From: JBBRZM01 sp963813635
GTDB taxonomy: Bacteria; Actinomycetota; Acidimicrobiia; IMCC26256; JBBRZM01
DNA: 64,000 bases
Reading direction: 5' to 3'
Assembly: GCA_963813635.1 (NCBI GenBank)
Contig: CAWEZO010000011.1
Span: forward strand, 496,001 to 560,000
The notes under the pieces were generated by a model. That model saw only the letters and a list, made by a program, of their open reading frames with translations, had not been told where the DNA came from and did no database searches. The translations under genes and the position numbers were made by a program. Below, one piece after another: positions 30,827-39,589 of this stretch. Positions within the stretch are counted from its first letter, which is position 1. Each line of letters begins with the position of its first letter.

Positions 30827-32269
30827 ATGGACGAACCCACCTTCACCATCAACGAGCTCAACACCGTGATCCGCGGCGCGCTGACCGACGCGTTCCCGCA
30901 CGAGGTCTGGGTGCGCGGGGAAGTGCAACGCATCACCACCTCGCGCACGGGCCACACCTACTTCGAGCTCGTCGAGAAGGACAGCCGCCGCGAGCGGGTG
31001 GCGGCGCGCATCGACGTGGCGCTCTTCAAAGGCAACGCGCCGACGATCAACACCCGGCTCCGTGAGGTCCCCGGCGTGACGCTCGCGCCCGACATCGAGC
31101 TGCGCATCCGCGGCCGCATCGACTACTACCCGACGGGCGGCCGGCTCCAGCTGGTGATGACCGACATCGACCCGATCTTCACGGTAGGTGGCATGGCAGC
31201 CAACCGTGAACGGGTGCTGCGCGCGCTGGCCGCGGAAGACCTGCTCCAACGCAACGGCGGGCTTCCGCTTTCACCGGTCCCCCTTCGCGTCGGTCTCATC
31301 ACGAGCAAGGGCAGCGCGGCGTACTACGACTTTGTGCACGAGCTGGAGCGCAGCGGTTTCGATTGGCGGGTCGTGCTGGCCGACGTGCGGGTGCAGGGCG
31401 GTGGCGCGCCGCGACGCGTCACCTGGGCGCTGCGCGCCTTTGCGTCGGTCGACGTCGACGTCGTGGTCGTCGTGCGTGGCGGCGGCGCGCGCAGTGACCT
31501 TGCCGCGTTCGACAGCGAGCCGGTGGCGCACGCGATCGCGCTGATGCCGATGCCCGTCTTCACCGGCATCGGCCACGAGATCGACCGCGCTGTCGCCGAC
31601 GAGGTCGCGCACTCCTGTTTCAACACCCCGACGGCGTGCGCGCAAGCGCTCGTCGAGCAGGTCTGCACCTACCTCGACCGGATGACCGCGCTCTCCAACG
31701 ACGTGGTCACGAGCGCGCAGCGGCGGCTGGCCACGGATCGCCGCACGGTCGTGGATGCGGGTCACCGGGTATCACGCACAGCTCGGTCCCGGTGTTCGCT
31801 CGCGTCCGCCGGCCTCGCCCGTGGCCTCCAGCGCGTGCGGCGCACGGCGCGCCGGCTGCGCTCGTGCGAGAGCGGGGTTTGCTGGAGCGGCGCCGCGGTC
31901 GAGCCGAGGAGATCGCGGGCCGCGGCGTGCGAGATGCCGACGCCAAGCTCCGGGGCCACGAGCAGACGCTCACGACAGCGGGGAATCGCCTGTCGCGCGA
32001 CGCTGCTCGTCATCTCGAGGGCATCGAGGCCCGTCTCCGCCGCGCTCGATCCGGTACGCGTCCTCGAGCGCGGCTATTCGATCACCCGCACGAATGGCCG
32101 GGTGGTGAAGCGGGTCGGGGATCTCGTGCCCGATGCGCGTATCGTCACGGAGCTCGCCGACGGGCGGGCGACCAGCAGGGTCGAGACCGTCGAGCCCGCC
32201 GCGCCGGCGGCACCACCCGGTCAACCCGGCGGCGGGACCACGCAACGGCAACAGGGGGACGACGCATGA
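30827..32269 (+). CDS. xseA: exodeoxyribonuclease VII large subunit (internal frameshifts)
   Basis: Large subunit of the ATP-independent nuclease that degrades single-stranded DNA to short oligomers. The N-terminal OB fold has VWVRGEVQRI and GHTYFELVEKD. The catalytic domain has VGLITSKGSAAYYDF, VVVVRGGGARSDLAAFD and FTGIGHEIDRAVADEVAH. The C-terminal part is RVLERGYSITRTNGRVV. Between about 31790 and 32045 the helical region is readable only in other frames (LLERRRGRAEEIAGRGV, LSRDAARHLEGIEARL). The frame is restored afterwards, so the ends are in phase. The stop overlaps xseB (ATGA). Confidence 0.9.
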   Translation: MDEPTFTINELNTVIRGALTDAFPHEVWVRGEVQRITTSRTGHTYFELVEKDSRRERVAARIDVALFKGNAPTINTRLREVPGVTLAPDIELRIRGRIDYYPTGGRLQLVMTDIDPIFTVGGMAANRERVLRALAAEDLLQRNGGLPLSPVPLRVGLITSKGSAAYYDFVHELERSGFDWRVVLADVRVQGGGAPRRVTWALRAFASVDVDVVVVVRGGGARSDLAAFDSEPVAHAIALMPMPVFTGIGHEIDRAVADEVAHSCFNTPTACAQALVEQVCTYLDRMTALSNDVVTSAQRRLATDRRTVVDAGHRVSRTARSRCSLASAGLARGLQRVRRTARRLRSCESGVCWSGAAVEPRRSRAAACEMPTPSSGATSRRSRQRGIACRATLLVISRASRPVSAALDPVRVLERGYSITRTNGRVVKRVGDLVPDARIVTELADGRATSRVETVEPAAPAAPPGQPGGGTTQRQQGDDA

Positions 32270-32547
32270 GTGCCGACGGTGCCGACGGCGACGAGATCGG
32301 CTACGCCGACGCGGTCGTGGAGCTCGAGGCGATCCTCGGCGAGCTCGAAGGTGATCAGCTCGACGTCGACGTGCTCGCCGAACGTGTGCGCCGCGCGAGC
32401 GAGCTGATCAAGGTCTGCCGCACGCGCATCGCCCGCGCGCAGACCGACGTCGACCGCATCGTCACCGACCTCGAGACGTTCGAGGAGGAGCTCGACGGCG
32501 GCGCGCCTCCCGCGTCCGAGGGCGAATCGGGCGCCGAGTTGTTCTGA
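32266..32547 (+). CDS. xseB: exodeoxyribonuclease VII small subunit
   Basis: A 93-residue helical protein with IGYADAVVELEAILGELEGD, the conserved XseB core, and a long second helix ASELIKVCRTRIARAQTDVD. It binds XseA in excess to form the nuclease. The ATG overlaps the xseA stop. Its own stop at 32547 directly abuts the stop of the opposing gene at 32548, leaving no room for a separate terminator. Confidence 0.9.
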   Translation: MSADGADGDEIGYADAVVELEAILGELEGDQLDVDVLAERVRRASELIKVCRTRIARAQTDVDRIVTDLETFEEELDGGAPPASEGESGAELF

Positions 32548-33285
32548 TCAGCCGGCGGGGTTGATTGCTGCGACGGAGGCCGCCAGCGCGTCTTCCCAGG
32601 CCCAATTCGTCTCGAGGTGGCGGTTGCCTTCGACCATCATGTCGTGCAGCCACCAGAAGTGGTACACGCCGCAGGACCCGAGCGTTGCGAAGATGCGGCC
32701 GACGTAGTTGTGCGGCTGCTTCACGCGCGACGGGTCCGCGCCGGGCACCGACATGCCGAGACGGCTGAAGATCACGGCAAGGTCGCTCTCGATCGCGACC
32801 TCAGCCGCGTCGTGCTTCACGAGGTCGCCGTCGATGAAGATGAAGCCGATGATCTGAGCGATCCCGCTGGCGACCAGCGCGATCACGAGCCAGATCACCG
32901 GGTCGCGGAATTCCGTGGTGAGTCTTCGCAGCACCTCGAGTTGTGCCGCGATGCGGGAGAAGTTCGGCCGCAACTCGTCGGCGACGCCTTGCGTGCTCGC
33001 CCGTTCCCACGCCAGAGCTGTCGTCGCGTCGAGCAGCTCGAGTCGCCGGCGATTGTGGTCGCGGCTCCGGCGCATGAGTTGGTAGAACAGGTACAAGCCC
33101 CAGATGCCGCACGTGAGGACGGCAAGCAAGATGTCGACGCCGGGACCGGAGAAGTAGTAATCGCTCTCCGCACGCGTCGCGTAGGCGTTGCGCACACGTT
33201 CGGCCGGCGAAGGCGTGGGCTGTGGCGGAGGCTGCGCACCGCCCGGCGGCGGTGTGGGCGGTCGCGGTGGCGGCGTCGTCGACAT
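32548..33285 (-). CDS. DUF4234-like membrane protein
   Basis: A 245-residue protein. A Pro-rich head (residues 4-27) is followed by two hydrophobic helices (about 49-70, 125-150). LTCGIWGLYLFYQLM and LGSCGVYHFWWLHDMM are paired repeats resembling the DUF4234 signature. The function is unknown. The ATG at 33285 is eight bases after TAGGGT, so it is probably leaderless. It ends exactly where xseB ends on the other strand. Confidence 0.68.
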   Translation of the reverse strand: MSTTPPPRPPTPPPGGAQPPPQPTPSPAERVRNAYATRAESDYYFSGPGVDILLAVLTCGIWGLYLFYQLMRRSRDHNRRRLELLDATTALAWERASTQGVADELRPNFSRIAAQLEVLRRLTTEFRDPVIWLVIALVASGIAQIIGFIFIDGDLVKHDAAEVAIESDLAVIFSRLGMSVPGADPSRVKQPHNYVGRIFATLGSCGVYHFWWLHDMMVEGNRHLETNWAWEDALAASVAAINPAG

Positions 33286-33293
33286 GGCCGGGG

Positions 33294-33299
33294 ACCCTA
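33294..33299 (-). promoter_or_regulatory. -10 element of the DUF4234-like gene (leaderless)
   Basis: TAGGGT on the minus strand, eight bases before the ATG at 33285. It lies between that gene and the stop codon of the SDR remnant. Confidence 0.45.
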
Positions 33300-33303
33300 G
33301 CGT

Positions 33304-33372
33304 TCAGAAACCGAGGAAGCTCCCGCCGTCCACCACCAGCGTCCGACCGGTGACCTGCGACGCCGAGCGACG
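33304..33372 (-). pseudogene. 3' remnant of a short-chain dehydrogenase gene
   Basis: The minus strand reads ASQVTGRTLVVDGGSFLGF and then a stop. This is the standard C-terminal end of SDR oxidoreductases (VTGxxLxVDGG). Upstream (toward 33400) the similarity stops abruptly, and no start or Rossmann loop is present. The remainder of the gene is missing. The DNA at about 33420-33540 is visibly richer in A and T than its surroundings, as if joined from elsewhere. Confidence 0.6.
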
Positions 33373-33553
33373 GCTCGACGCACGACCGCGACGAAACCGC
33401 GACGAGGAGCAGCGATTGCGGTGCGCCGGCGAATTTCTGAGGAATCTTGTCGAACGGCTCATCGTTTCGGGCCGATCGGTCGATTATCTCAGGAAAGCCA
33501 TCAACGCACAGCGGCCAAGCAAAAGGCTGCCAATCAACAGGGGAAGCACTCGA

Positions 33554-34945
33554 GTGCCGCTCGTTCTGGGTGTCCACTCGTCGATCGACGCCACGATCGT
33601 GCAGGTCCGTGACGCCGATGACGGGTACATCGTCGGGTCCGGCCGCGTACCGCACCCGGTCGCAAAGCCGTCACGAATTGAGCAACTGCCTGCCGATTGG
33701 TGGGAGGCGCTCGTGGCCGCACGGCGCGAGGCCGGCGCAAGCGCGGTCGGCGCAGTGGCCGTCGTCGCACAATCGCACGGCCTGGTGGCGCTCGATGCCA
33801 ACGGCGCCGTCATTCGCGCGCCGCGTCTCGGGCCCGATCCCGATGCGGCCGCGGACGCCGACTGGCTCATCAGCAAGGCCGGCGGACCCGAAGCATGGGC
33901 GAAAGCGTGCGGCACCGTGCCCAATGCCGCACTCGCGATCGCAAAGTTGTCGTGGCTCCATCGGGTCAAGCCCGACGCGTTCAATCGGATCGCCCATCTT
34001 CTGTGCCCACACGACTGGATGACATCGCGACTCGCACGCCGCTATGTGACCGACCGCGGCGATGCGTCGACGACCGGGTACTGGTCGCCGCGCGAAGAAT
34101 GCTGGCAACTCGATCTCCTGGCATTGGTCGAGGACGCCGATTGGGCGCCTCGACTTCCGCGTGTGCTCGGTGCCGGTGAGCCCGCGGCGGCCCGCGACGG
34201 TGTCATCGTGGCGCCGGGTACCGGTGAGCTCATGGCGGCCGCGCTCGCGTTCGGCGCGGAGCGCGGCGAGGTCATCATCGACGTCGGCACCACGGGCCGC
34301 GTCTTCACCGTGAGCGAGCAGCCGTCAGCGGATGCGAGCGGCAACGTGGCCGGCTGCGCAGATGCTGCCGGCGGCTATCTCCCGGTTGTCTCGACCGGCG
34401 CCGCGGCCGCCGTGACCGACGCCGTGGCACGGCTCCTCGGCATCGACCCGGCCCGCCTCGACCGGCTCGCACTCGACGCGCCGCCCGGCGCTGCCGGGGT
34501 CGTGCTCGATCCCGCCGGTGGGTCGAGCCGAGACGACGCCGACGCCATCGGATCGTTCGTCGGCCTGCATACAGGCGTCACGCCCGAGCACATCGCCCGC
34601 GCGGCCGTGGAAAGCATCGCGCGCCGCGTGCTCGAAGGTATCGAGCAGCTCCGGTCGGCGGGCGTCACGATCTCGGACGAGCGCATCACGCTCATGGGAC
34701 GTGGCGCACGCGCGCTTGCGCTGCAGCGCGTGATTGCCGACCTTGCGCAAGTGCCGGTACGAGTGATGGGCCCGCAACAAGCGGTGATCGGCGCATGCGT
34801 GCAGGCGGCCGCGATGGTGCACGGTGTGCCGGCGGGAGAGGTCGCCCACGCCTGGGGATTGTCGGACGGCCGCGCACTCGTGGCGGACGCCCAAGACCCC
34901 GAACAGGCCGAGGATGACTTGACGGAGTTACAGGAAACCGCCTGA
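33554..34945 (+). CDS. FGGY-family carbohydrate kinase, xylulokinase-like
   Basis: A 463-residue sugar kinase. It has the N-terminal LGVHSSIDATIVQVRDAD (in place of the usual Asp-Gly phosphate loop), VAVVAQSHGLVALD, the second-domain phosphate loop VIIDVGTTGRVFTV and the adenosine region ITLMGRGARALALQRVIADL followed by VRVMGPQQAVIGAC. The first loop has His-Ser-Ser where FGGY kinases normally carry Asp-x-Gly-Thr/Ser, so activity is not certain. The GTG at 33554 follows GGGGAA. The 180 bases before it hold no other gene that I can support. Confidence 0.78.
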   Translation: MPLVLGVHSSIDATIVQVRDADDGYIVGSGRVPHPVAKPSRIEQLPADWWEALVAARREAGASAVGAVAVVAQSHGLVALDANGAVIRAPRLGPDPDAAADADWLISKAGGPEAWAKACGTVPNAALAIAKLSWLHRVKPDAFNRIAHLLCPHDWMTSRLARRYVTDRGDASTTGYWSPREECWQLDLLALVEDADWAPRLPRVLGAGEPAAARDGVIVAPGTGELMAAALAFGAERGEVIIDVGTTGRVFTVSEQPSADASGNVAGCADAAGGYLPVVSTGAAAAVTDAVARLLGIDPARLDRLALDAPPGAAGVVLDPAGGSSRDDADAIGSFVGLHTGVTPEHIARAAVESIARRVLEGIEQLRSAGVTISDERITLMGRGARALALQRVIADLAQVPVRVMGPQQAVIGACVQAAAMVHGVPAGEVAHAWGLSDGRALVADAQDPEQAEDDLTELQETA

Positions 34946-34985
34946 AGGCGCGGCACTGATGCCCCGGTACCGGGTTGCCGCCTGA

Positions 34986-35423
34986 CTATTCGAACGGATC
35001 GAGATCGATCCGCAGGGTGAGAAGGTCGGTGCCGACCGTGCGGACCGTCCACGCGTTGAGCGCGCGCGTCGGATGACCCCGCGAAAGAACGCGCTGACGG
35101 GCACGCGTGTCGTCCTCGTCGAGAAGGTGCGCGGTTCCCGTGCGCCAGACCAACCGCCAACCACTCCGCACCTTCACCCGCACCCGCGGGTTGGCCTCGA
35201 GGTTCCGCACGTACGCGGCGTGCCGTCCGTGTTCGGTAACGATCCAGAACGTGTCGCTCTCGAGCCCTTCGCCGACCGGATTACGACGCGGCTTTCCCGA
35301 GACGCGGCCGATCGTCTCGATCAACGCGAAACCGGGCGGAGCGAGGCCGAGCGCGAACAGGAACCGGGTCGGTGGGTTCAGGACATACCGCTGGAACGCC
35401 CGCACCGCTTGCCGCTTGCGCAC
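34986..35423 (-). CDS. deazaflavin (F420)-dependent nitroreductase-family protein
   Basis: A 145-residue split-barrel protein of the Ddn / DUF385 family. The key motif is IGRVSGKPRRNPVGEG, with VRNLEANPRVRVKV and a C-terminal RTVGTDLLTLRIDL. Members bind F420 and reduce quinones or nitro compounds. The GTG at 35423 begins two bases after the stop of the SRPBCC gene, so they form a two-gene operon. Confidence 0.8.
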   Translation of the reverse strand: MRKRQAVRAFQRYVLNPPTRFLFALGLAPPGFALIETIGRVSGKPRRNPVGEGLESDTFWIVTEHGRHAAYVRNLEANPRVRVKVRSGWRLVWRTGTAHLLDEDDTRARQRVLSRGHPTRALNAWTVRTVGTDLLTLRIDLDPFE

Positions 35424-35425
35424 GG

Positions 35426-35926
35426 TCAGCTCCCGGCGGTCTCGCGCTCGCGGCGCTTGCGGTGCCAGTGGAGGCCGCCTTCGATCGCGGTGAGGATCGT
35501 GTCGTTGTCGCGGGAGATCTTGTGGTGCACGTAGCGCTCGAGGCCGAGCCGGCGCATCCACGGGTTGAACGTCTCGTACGTCTCCTGGAAGTGGATGCGC
35601 GTGCGTCCGTCACCGAGATCTTCGAGGCGAGTGCGACCTGTCGCGCGCGACCACAGTGGTTTGCCGACCGCGTCGTAGCGCCACGACACCGGCCGTTGCA
35701 CTTCGGTGAGCCATTCCCACGACTGGCCGACGCCGCCCGAGCCCAGGATGCGGGGCACGGGGAACGTGCAGTGCCGCACCAGGCCGTTCCCCACGTCGTC
35801 GCCCGGCACGAGGATGTCGATGCGGCCGATCTTCGGCTGCGGACGGTCGGCACCGCGGTACCAGAACATCTCCCACAATTCGGCGGGCGGCGCGTCCACG
35901 ACGACGGAATAGGAGTGTTGTTGCAC
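35426..35926 (-). CDS. SRPBCC (polyketide cyclase-like) family protein
   Basis: A 166-residue START-fold protein. It has the opening strand SYSVVVDAPPAELWEMFW, a central GVGQSWEWLTEVQRPVSWRYD and TRIHFQETYETF, and a C-terminal helix. It has a hydrophobic ligand pocket by family; no ligand is known. The GTG at 35926 lies seven bases after TAGACT (leaderless). It is divergent from cbs and coupled to the F420-type gene. Confidence 0.72.
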   Translation of the reverse strand: MQQHSYSVVVDAPPAELWEMFWYRGADRPQPKIGRIDILVPGDDVGNGLVRHCTFPVPRILGSGGVGQSWEWLTEVQRPVSWRYDAVGKPLWSRATGRTRLEDLGDGRTRIHFQETYETFNPWMRRLGLERYVHHKISRDNDTILTAIEGGLHWHRKRRERETAGS

Positions 35927-35933
35927 GCGCCGG

Positions 35934-35939
35934 AGTCTA
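35934..35939 (-). promoter_or_regulatory. -10 element of the SRPBCC gene (leaderless)
   Basis: TAGACT on the minus strand, seven bases before the GTG at 35926. Confidence 0.45.
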
Positions 35940-35987
35940 CGGACCGCGGTTGCGAGCGGCCCCAAAGGCGAGTCGGGGTGGGGCCGA

Positions 35988-35993
35988 TAGATT
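35988..35993 (+). promoter_or_regulatory. -10 element of the cbs-cgl operon (leaderless)
   Basis: TAGATT, eight bases before the ATG of cbs at 36002; divergent from the SRPBCC promoter 50 bases away. Confidence 0.45.
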
Positions 35994-36001
35994 CGCGGTC
36001 C

Positions 36002-37428
36002 ATGCCGCCGCCCGAGAGCGCCGCGCCGGATCGTCCGCCCGACGAGCCGATGCTCGTCGCCGACTCGATGCTCGACCTCGTCGGCAACACACCGGTCGTC
36101 CGCCTGCGCCGGGTCGGGCGCGATCTCGCGTGCGACCTGCTGGCCAAGATCGAGCTGACCAATCCGGGTGGCAGCGTCAAGGATCGCCCCGCGATCGCGA
36201 TGGTCGATGCGGCGGAGCGCGCCGGACTGTTGACGCGCGGCGTAAGCACGATCATCGAGCCGACGTCGGGTAACACCGGCGTGGGCCTCGCGATCGTCGC
36301 GGCGCAGCGCGGCTATCGCTGCATCTTCGTGATGTCCGACAAGATGAGCGACGAGAAGGTCGCGTTGCTGCGCGCGTACGGCGCCGAGGTGGTGGTGTGC
36401 CCGACGGCCGTCGCGCCCGAGCATCCCGACTCGTACTATTCGACCGCGGAACGGCTCGTGCGCGAGACGCCCGACTCGTTCCGTCCGGATCAATACTCCA
36501 ACCTCGCGAACCCGGCGGAGCACGAGCGATCGACCGGTCCCGAGATCTGGGACCAGACCCGCGGTCGGATCACCCACTTCGTCGCCGGCATCGGCACCGG
36601 CGGCACGATCACCGGGGTCGGCCGCGCGGCTCAAGGCGCGCAATCCCCGGGTGCAGATCATCGGCGCCGATCCCGAAGGCTCGGTGTACTCGGGCGGCAT
36701 CGGCCGTCCGTATCTCGTCGAAGGCGTGGGCGAGGACTTCTGGCCCGAGGCGTACGACCCCACCATCGTCGATCGCACCCTGCGCGTCAGCGACGCCGAC
36801 TCGTTTCTCACCGCTCGCCGCGTCACGCCGCGAGGAGGGGCTGCTCATCGGCGGGTCGGGCGGCACCGCGGTCTACGCCGCGCTCGAAGTCGGCCGCGAG
36901 CTCGGCGCCGGCGACGTCGTGGTTGTGCTCATTCCCGACTCGGGCCGCGGGTACTTGTCGAAGGTCTTCAACGACCAGTGGATGACCGACTTCGGCTTCC
37001 TGCATGCCGATGGGCCGACCGCGGGCGACGTGCTCGCGGAGAAGGACGGCTCGATCCCCGATCTCGTGCTCATCCGACCCGAAGAGCCGGCGCGGCGCGC
37101 GATCGGGATGATGCGCGACCTCGGCGTCTCCCAGCTGATCGTCAGCGTGACCACCGAGCTGCCGCTGGCCGCGAAGGAGGTGAGCGGGTCGGTCGACGAG
37201 CTCGGCCTCATGAACCACGCGTTCCGCGACCCGACCGTCCTCGACCAGCCGGTCGGCGACATCATGGGGCCGCGCATGCCGATGGTCGGCATCGGCGAGC
37301 CCGTGCCGCACGTCGTCGCGTGCCTCGATCGCGGCCCGTCCGTGCTCGTGCTCGACGGGGGTCATCCGATCGGCGTGCTGTCACGCGCCGACGTGCTGGC
37401 GTTTCTCGCGTCCCGGTCGCCGGGATGA
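36002..37428 (+). CDS. cbs: cystathionine beta-synthase (two frameshifts)
   Basis: PLP enzyme condensing homocysteine and serine to cystathionine. GNTPVVRLRRVG opens the fold; the PLP lysine is in NPGGSVKDRPAI (Lys60), and IEPTSGNTGVGLAI, VAGIGTGGTITGVGR and IGGSGGTAVYAAL hold the cofactor phosphate. The C-terminal third has two CBS motifs (RRAIGMMRDLGVSQLIV, HPIGVLSRADVLAFLA), as in standard bacterial enzymes. Shifts near 36627 and 36829. The stop overlaps cgl (ATGA). Confidence 0.9.
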
Positions 37429-38572
37429 GCGAGACGCAGGGGTTCGAGACCCGGGCGATCCATACCGGCCAGGAGCCCGACGTCTCGACCGGCGCCGTCG
37501 TCCTGCCGATCTCACTCAGCTCGACGTTCGTGCAGTCCGAGGTCGGCGTGCACCAGGGCTACGAGTACGCGCGCAGCGCGAACCCCACACGCGCGGCGCT
37601 CGAAGCGTGCCTCGCGTCGCTCGAAGGCGCGAAGCACGGCCTCGCGTTCGCGAGCGGCATGGCCGCGGAAGACGCCGTGTTCCGGCTGCTCGCGCCGGAA
37701 AGCGCGTCGTGTTGCCCGACGACGCGTACGGCGGCACGTTCCGTCTGGTGGCGAAGATCTACGGACCGGCAGGCACGCCCTGGACCGCCGCGGATCTCAC
37801 CTCGCTCGACGCACTCGGCGCGGCGTGGCGCGACGACACGCGGCTGGTGTGGATCGAGACGCCGACGAATCCGATGCTCACGATCGTCGACATCGCGGCG
37901 ATCGTCGAGCTGGCCCACGCGCGGGGCGCGAAGGTCGTTGTCGACAACACGTTCGCCACGCCGTACCTGCAGCAGCCGCTGGAGCTCGGCGCCGACGTCG
38001 TGGTGCACTCCACGACGAAGTATCTCGGCGGCCACTCCGACGTCGTCGGTGGGTTCGTTGCTTGTCGCGATGACGAGCTCGCCGAGGAGCTCGCGTTCGT
38101 ACAGAACGCCGCGGGCGCGGTGCCGAGCCCGTTCGACTGCTGGCTCGTGTTGCGAGGGCTCAAGACCCTGGCGGTGCGCATGGACCGTCATTGCGACAAC
38201 GCCCGCGCGATTGCCGCGCTGCTCGCCGAGCACCCGGCCGTCTCGCGCGTGCTGTATCCCGGGCTGCCCGATCACGCCGGGTACGACGTCGCCCGGCGGC
38301 AGATGAGCGACTTCGGCGGCGTGGTGTCGTTTCTCGCCGTGGGCGGCGAGGAGGCTGCGCTCGCGATCGTGGCGGCCACGAAGGTGTTCACCCTGGCCGA
38401 GTCGCTCGGCGCGGTCGAGTCGCTCATCGAGCATCCGGCGCGCATGACGCACGCCTCGGTCGTCGATTCACCGCTCGCCGTCGACCCGGCGCTCGTGCGC
38501 CTGTCGGTCGGGTTGGAAACCACCGCCGACCTGGTCGACGACCTGCGCGCCGCGCTCGACGCTGCGGTGTAA
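37425..38572 (+). CDS. cgl: cystathionine gamma-lyase / synthase (one frameshift)
   Basis: About 382 residues, Cys/Met PLP family. It has FETRAIHTGQEPD at the start, YARSANPTRAALEACLASLEG, ETPTNPMLTIVDI, the PLP Lys in VVHSTTKYLGGHSD and SLGAVESLIEHPA near the end. A G is missing near 37697, where APGKRVVLPDDAYGGT should read. Being coupled to cbs, it most likely splits cystathionine to cysteine (reverse transsulfuration). MetB activity cannot be excluded from motifs. Confidence 0.9.
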
Positions 38573-38601
38573 ATCCTGAGGCTTGCCCGGCGCGCAACCG
38601 G

Positions 38602-38607
38602 TACGTT
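38602..38607 (+). promoter_or_regulatory. -10 element upstream of the SAM riboswitch
   Basis: TACGTT, placed so that transcription would begin at about 38613, the first base of P1. No good -35 is visible. Confidence 0.35.
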
Positions 38608-38612
38608 GGGGG

Positions 38613-38701
38613 TTCTCATTCAGAGGACCCGAGGGACCTGGCCCCACGACGGTCCGGCAACCGGCCCAATGGCACGGTGCCAACGCCAGGATCGATGAGG
38701 A
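38613..38701 (+). promoter_or_regulatory. SAM-I (S-box) riboswitch
   Basis: The conserved S-box landmarks occur in order: AGAGG, GAGGGA-cct-GGCCCC, CCGGCAACC, GGTGCCAA and CCAGG. P1 is formed by TTCTCAT (38613-38619) and ATGAGGA (38695-38701), with one G-U pair. No terminator follows. The 3' strand of P1 overlaps the Shine-Dalgarno GAGGAG (38697-38702) of the ATG at 38705, so SAM binding should block translation directly. The aptamer call is from consensus landmarks read by eye. Confidence 0.88.
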
Positions 38702-38704
38702 GCC

Positions 38705-39421
38705 ATGGACGATCCCGCAATCCGTCACGCCCGACGAAGCGAACGCGCCGCGATCGACCTCGCGGCGTGCGCCGGCTGGGCCGCCGGGCACGGATTACAC
38801 CTCGTGCTCGAGCACCACCTGGGCAGCCGCTTCACGTTCTTCGACGCGCACTTTCCACCGGCCACCATCGACGCTCGCAACGACGATGCGCTGGCGATCG
38901 CGATTGCCGATCCCACCGCGCTGCTCGTCACGGCCGGGGGCTACTACTGGGGCACTCCGATCACCGGCCACCCTGACTGGCCGACGTTCGCAGCACTGCC
39001 GAGGGCGTGGGCGGTGCTGGGCGTGAGCGCGCTGTCAGGCGCCTATTACGGCGTCCACGTCCACGGCGCGCACGCCGAGCGATTCGTCGGCGGCGTGCGC
39101 GAAGAGACCACCGCCGTCGAAGCGACGATCGAGCTCACCGACGGCACCCTCGTAACTGCCGTCCGCACCACCATCGGCGTGCGCCTCGAGCACGGAGACA
39201 AGACCGTGTTGTGCCGCGACCTCGGCGAGGCGCTCACAGCCATCGAGCGACCGGTCGCACGGGTCGACGCCTCGGGCTACGAGACTTCGACGCTTGCCGC
39301 ACTCATAGAGCAGGCCGCCGTCCTGCCCGATGACTCGCTCGTGCTCAACAACGAGGTTTGGCATCGCACTCCGGCACTGAGACCGGACACACCGAGCGAC
39401 CAGGCCGGTCACCTCGCGTAG
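38705..39421 (+). CDS. unrecognised protein under SAM-riboswitch control
   Basis: A 238-residue soluble protein with no signal peptide or membrane helix. I do not recognise its family. Notable stretches are LVLEHHLGSRFTFFDAHFPP, LLVTAGGYYWGTPITGHPDW and VLGVSALSGAYYGVHVHGAH, with clustered His and aromatic residues that could line a metal or ligand site, and then a beta-rich region (VEATIELTDGTLVTAVRTTI). Codon third positions are GC-rich like its neighbours. Riboswitch control and position after cbs-cgl suggest a role in methionine, homocysteine or SAM metabolism or transport; that is inference. Confidence 0.75.
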   Translation: MDDPAIRHARRSERAAIDLAACAGWAAGHGLHLVLEHHLGSRFTFFDAHFPPATIDARNDDALAIAIADPTALLVTAGGYYWGTPITGHPDWPTFAALPRAWAVLGVSALSGAYYGVHVHGAHAERFVGGVREETTAVEATIELTDGTLVTAVRTTIGVRLEHGDKTVLCRDLGEALTAIERPVARVDASGYETSTLAALIEQAAVLPDDSLVLNNEVWHRTPALRPDTPSDQAGHLA

Positions 39422-39458
39422 CAAAGTGCATCCATCTCCCGACGCCGCGCTCAGCCAC

Positions 39459-39502
39459 CGTTTGTTCAAAGTGGCCCTATAGGGCGCGCTCACGCACAAA
39501 CG
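39459..39502. repeat. palindromic repeat family A, copy 3
   Basis: A degenerate copy: arms CGTTTGT (39459-39465) and ACAAACG (39496-39502) with a core GGCCCTATAGGGC between them. Unlike copies 4-6 the inner stem is not fully complementary. Confidence 0.7.
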
Positions 39503-39589
39503 CTGCAATCACAGCGCCGGGTTGCCCGGTTGACGGCGGCGCGGTGGCGCCGCAAAATCACGCCCGGCAGACAGCAACGGGAGGATCCA

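Noticed and set aside
33420..33550. A coding extension of the FGGY kinase upstream of the GTG at 33554
   Set aside because: The in-frame translation does not resemble the family N-terminus and base composition differs; the GTG has a ribosome site.
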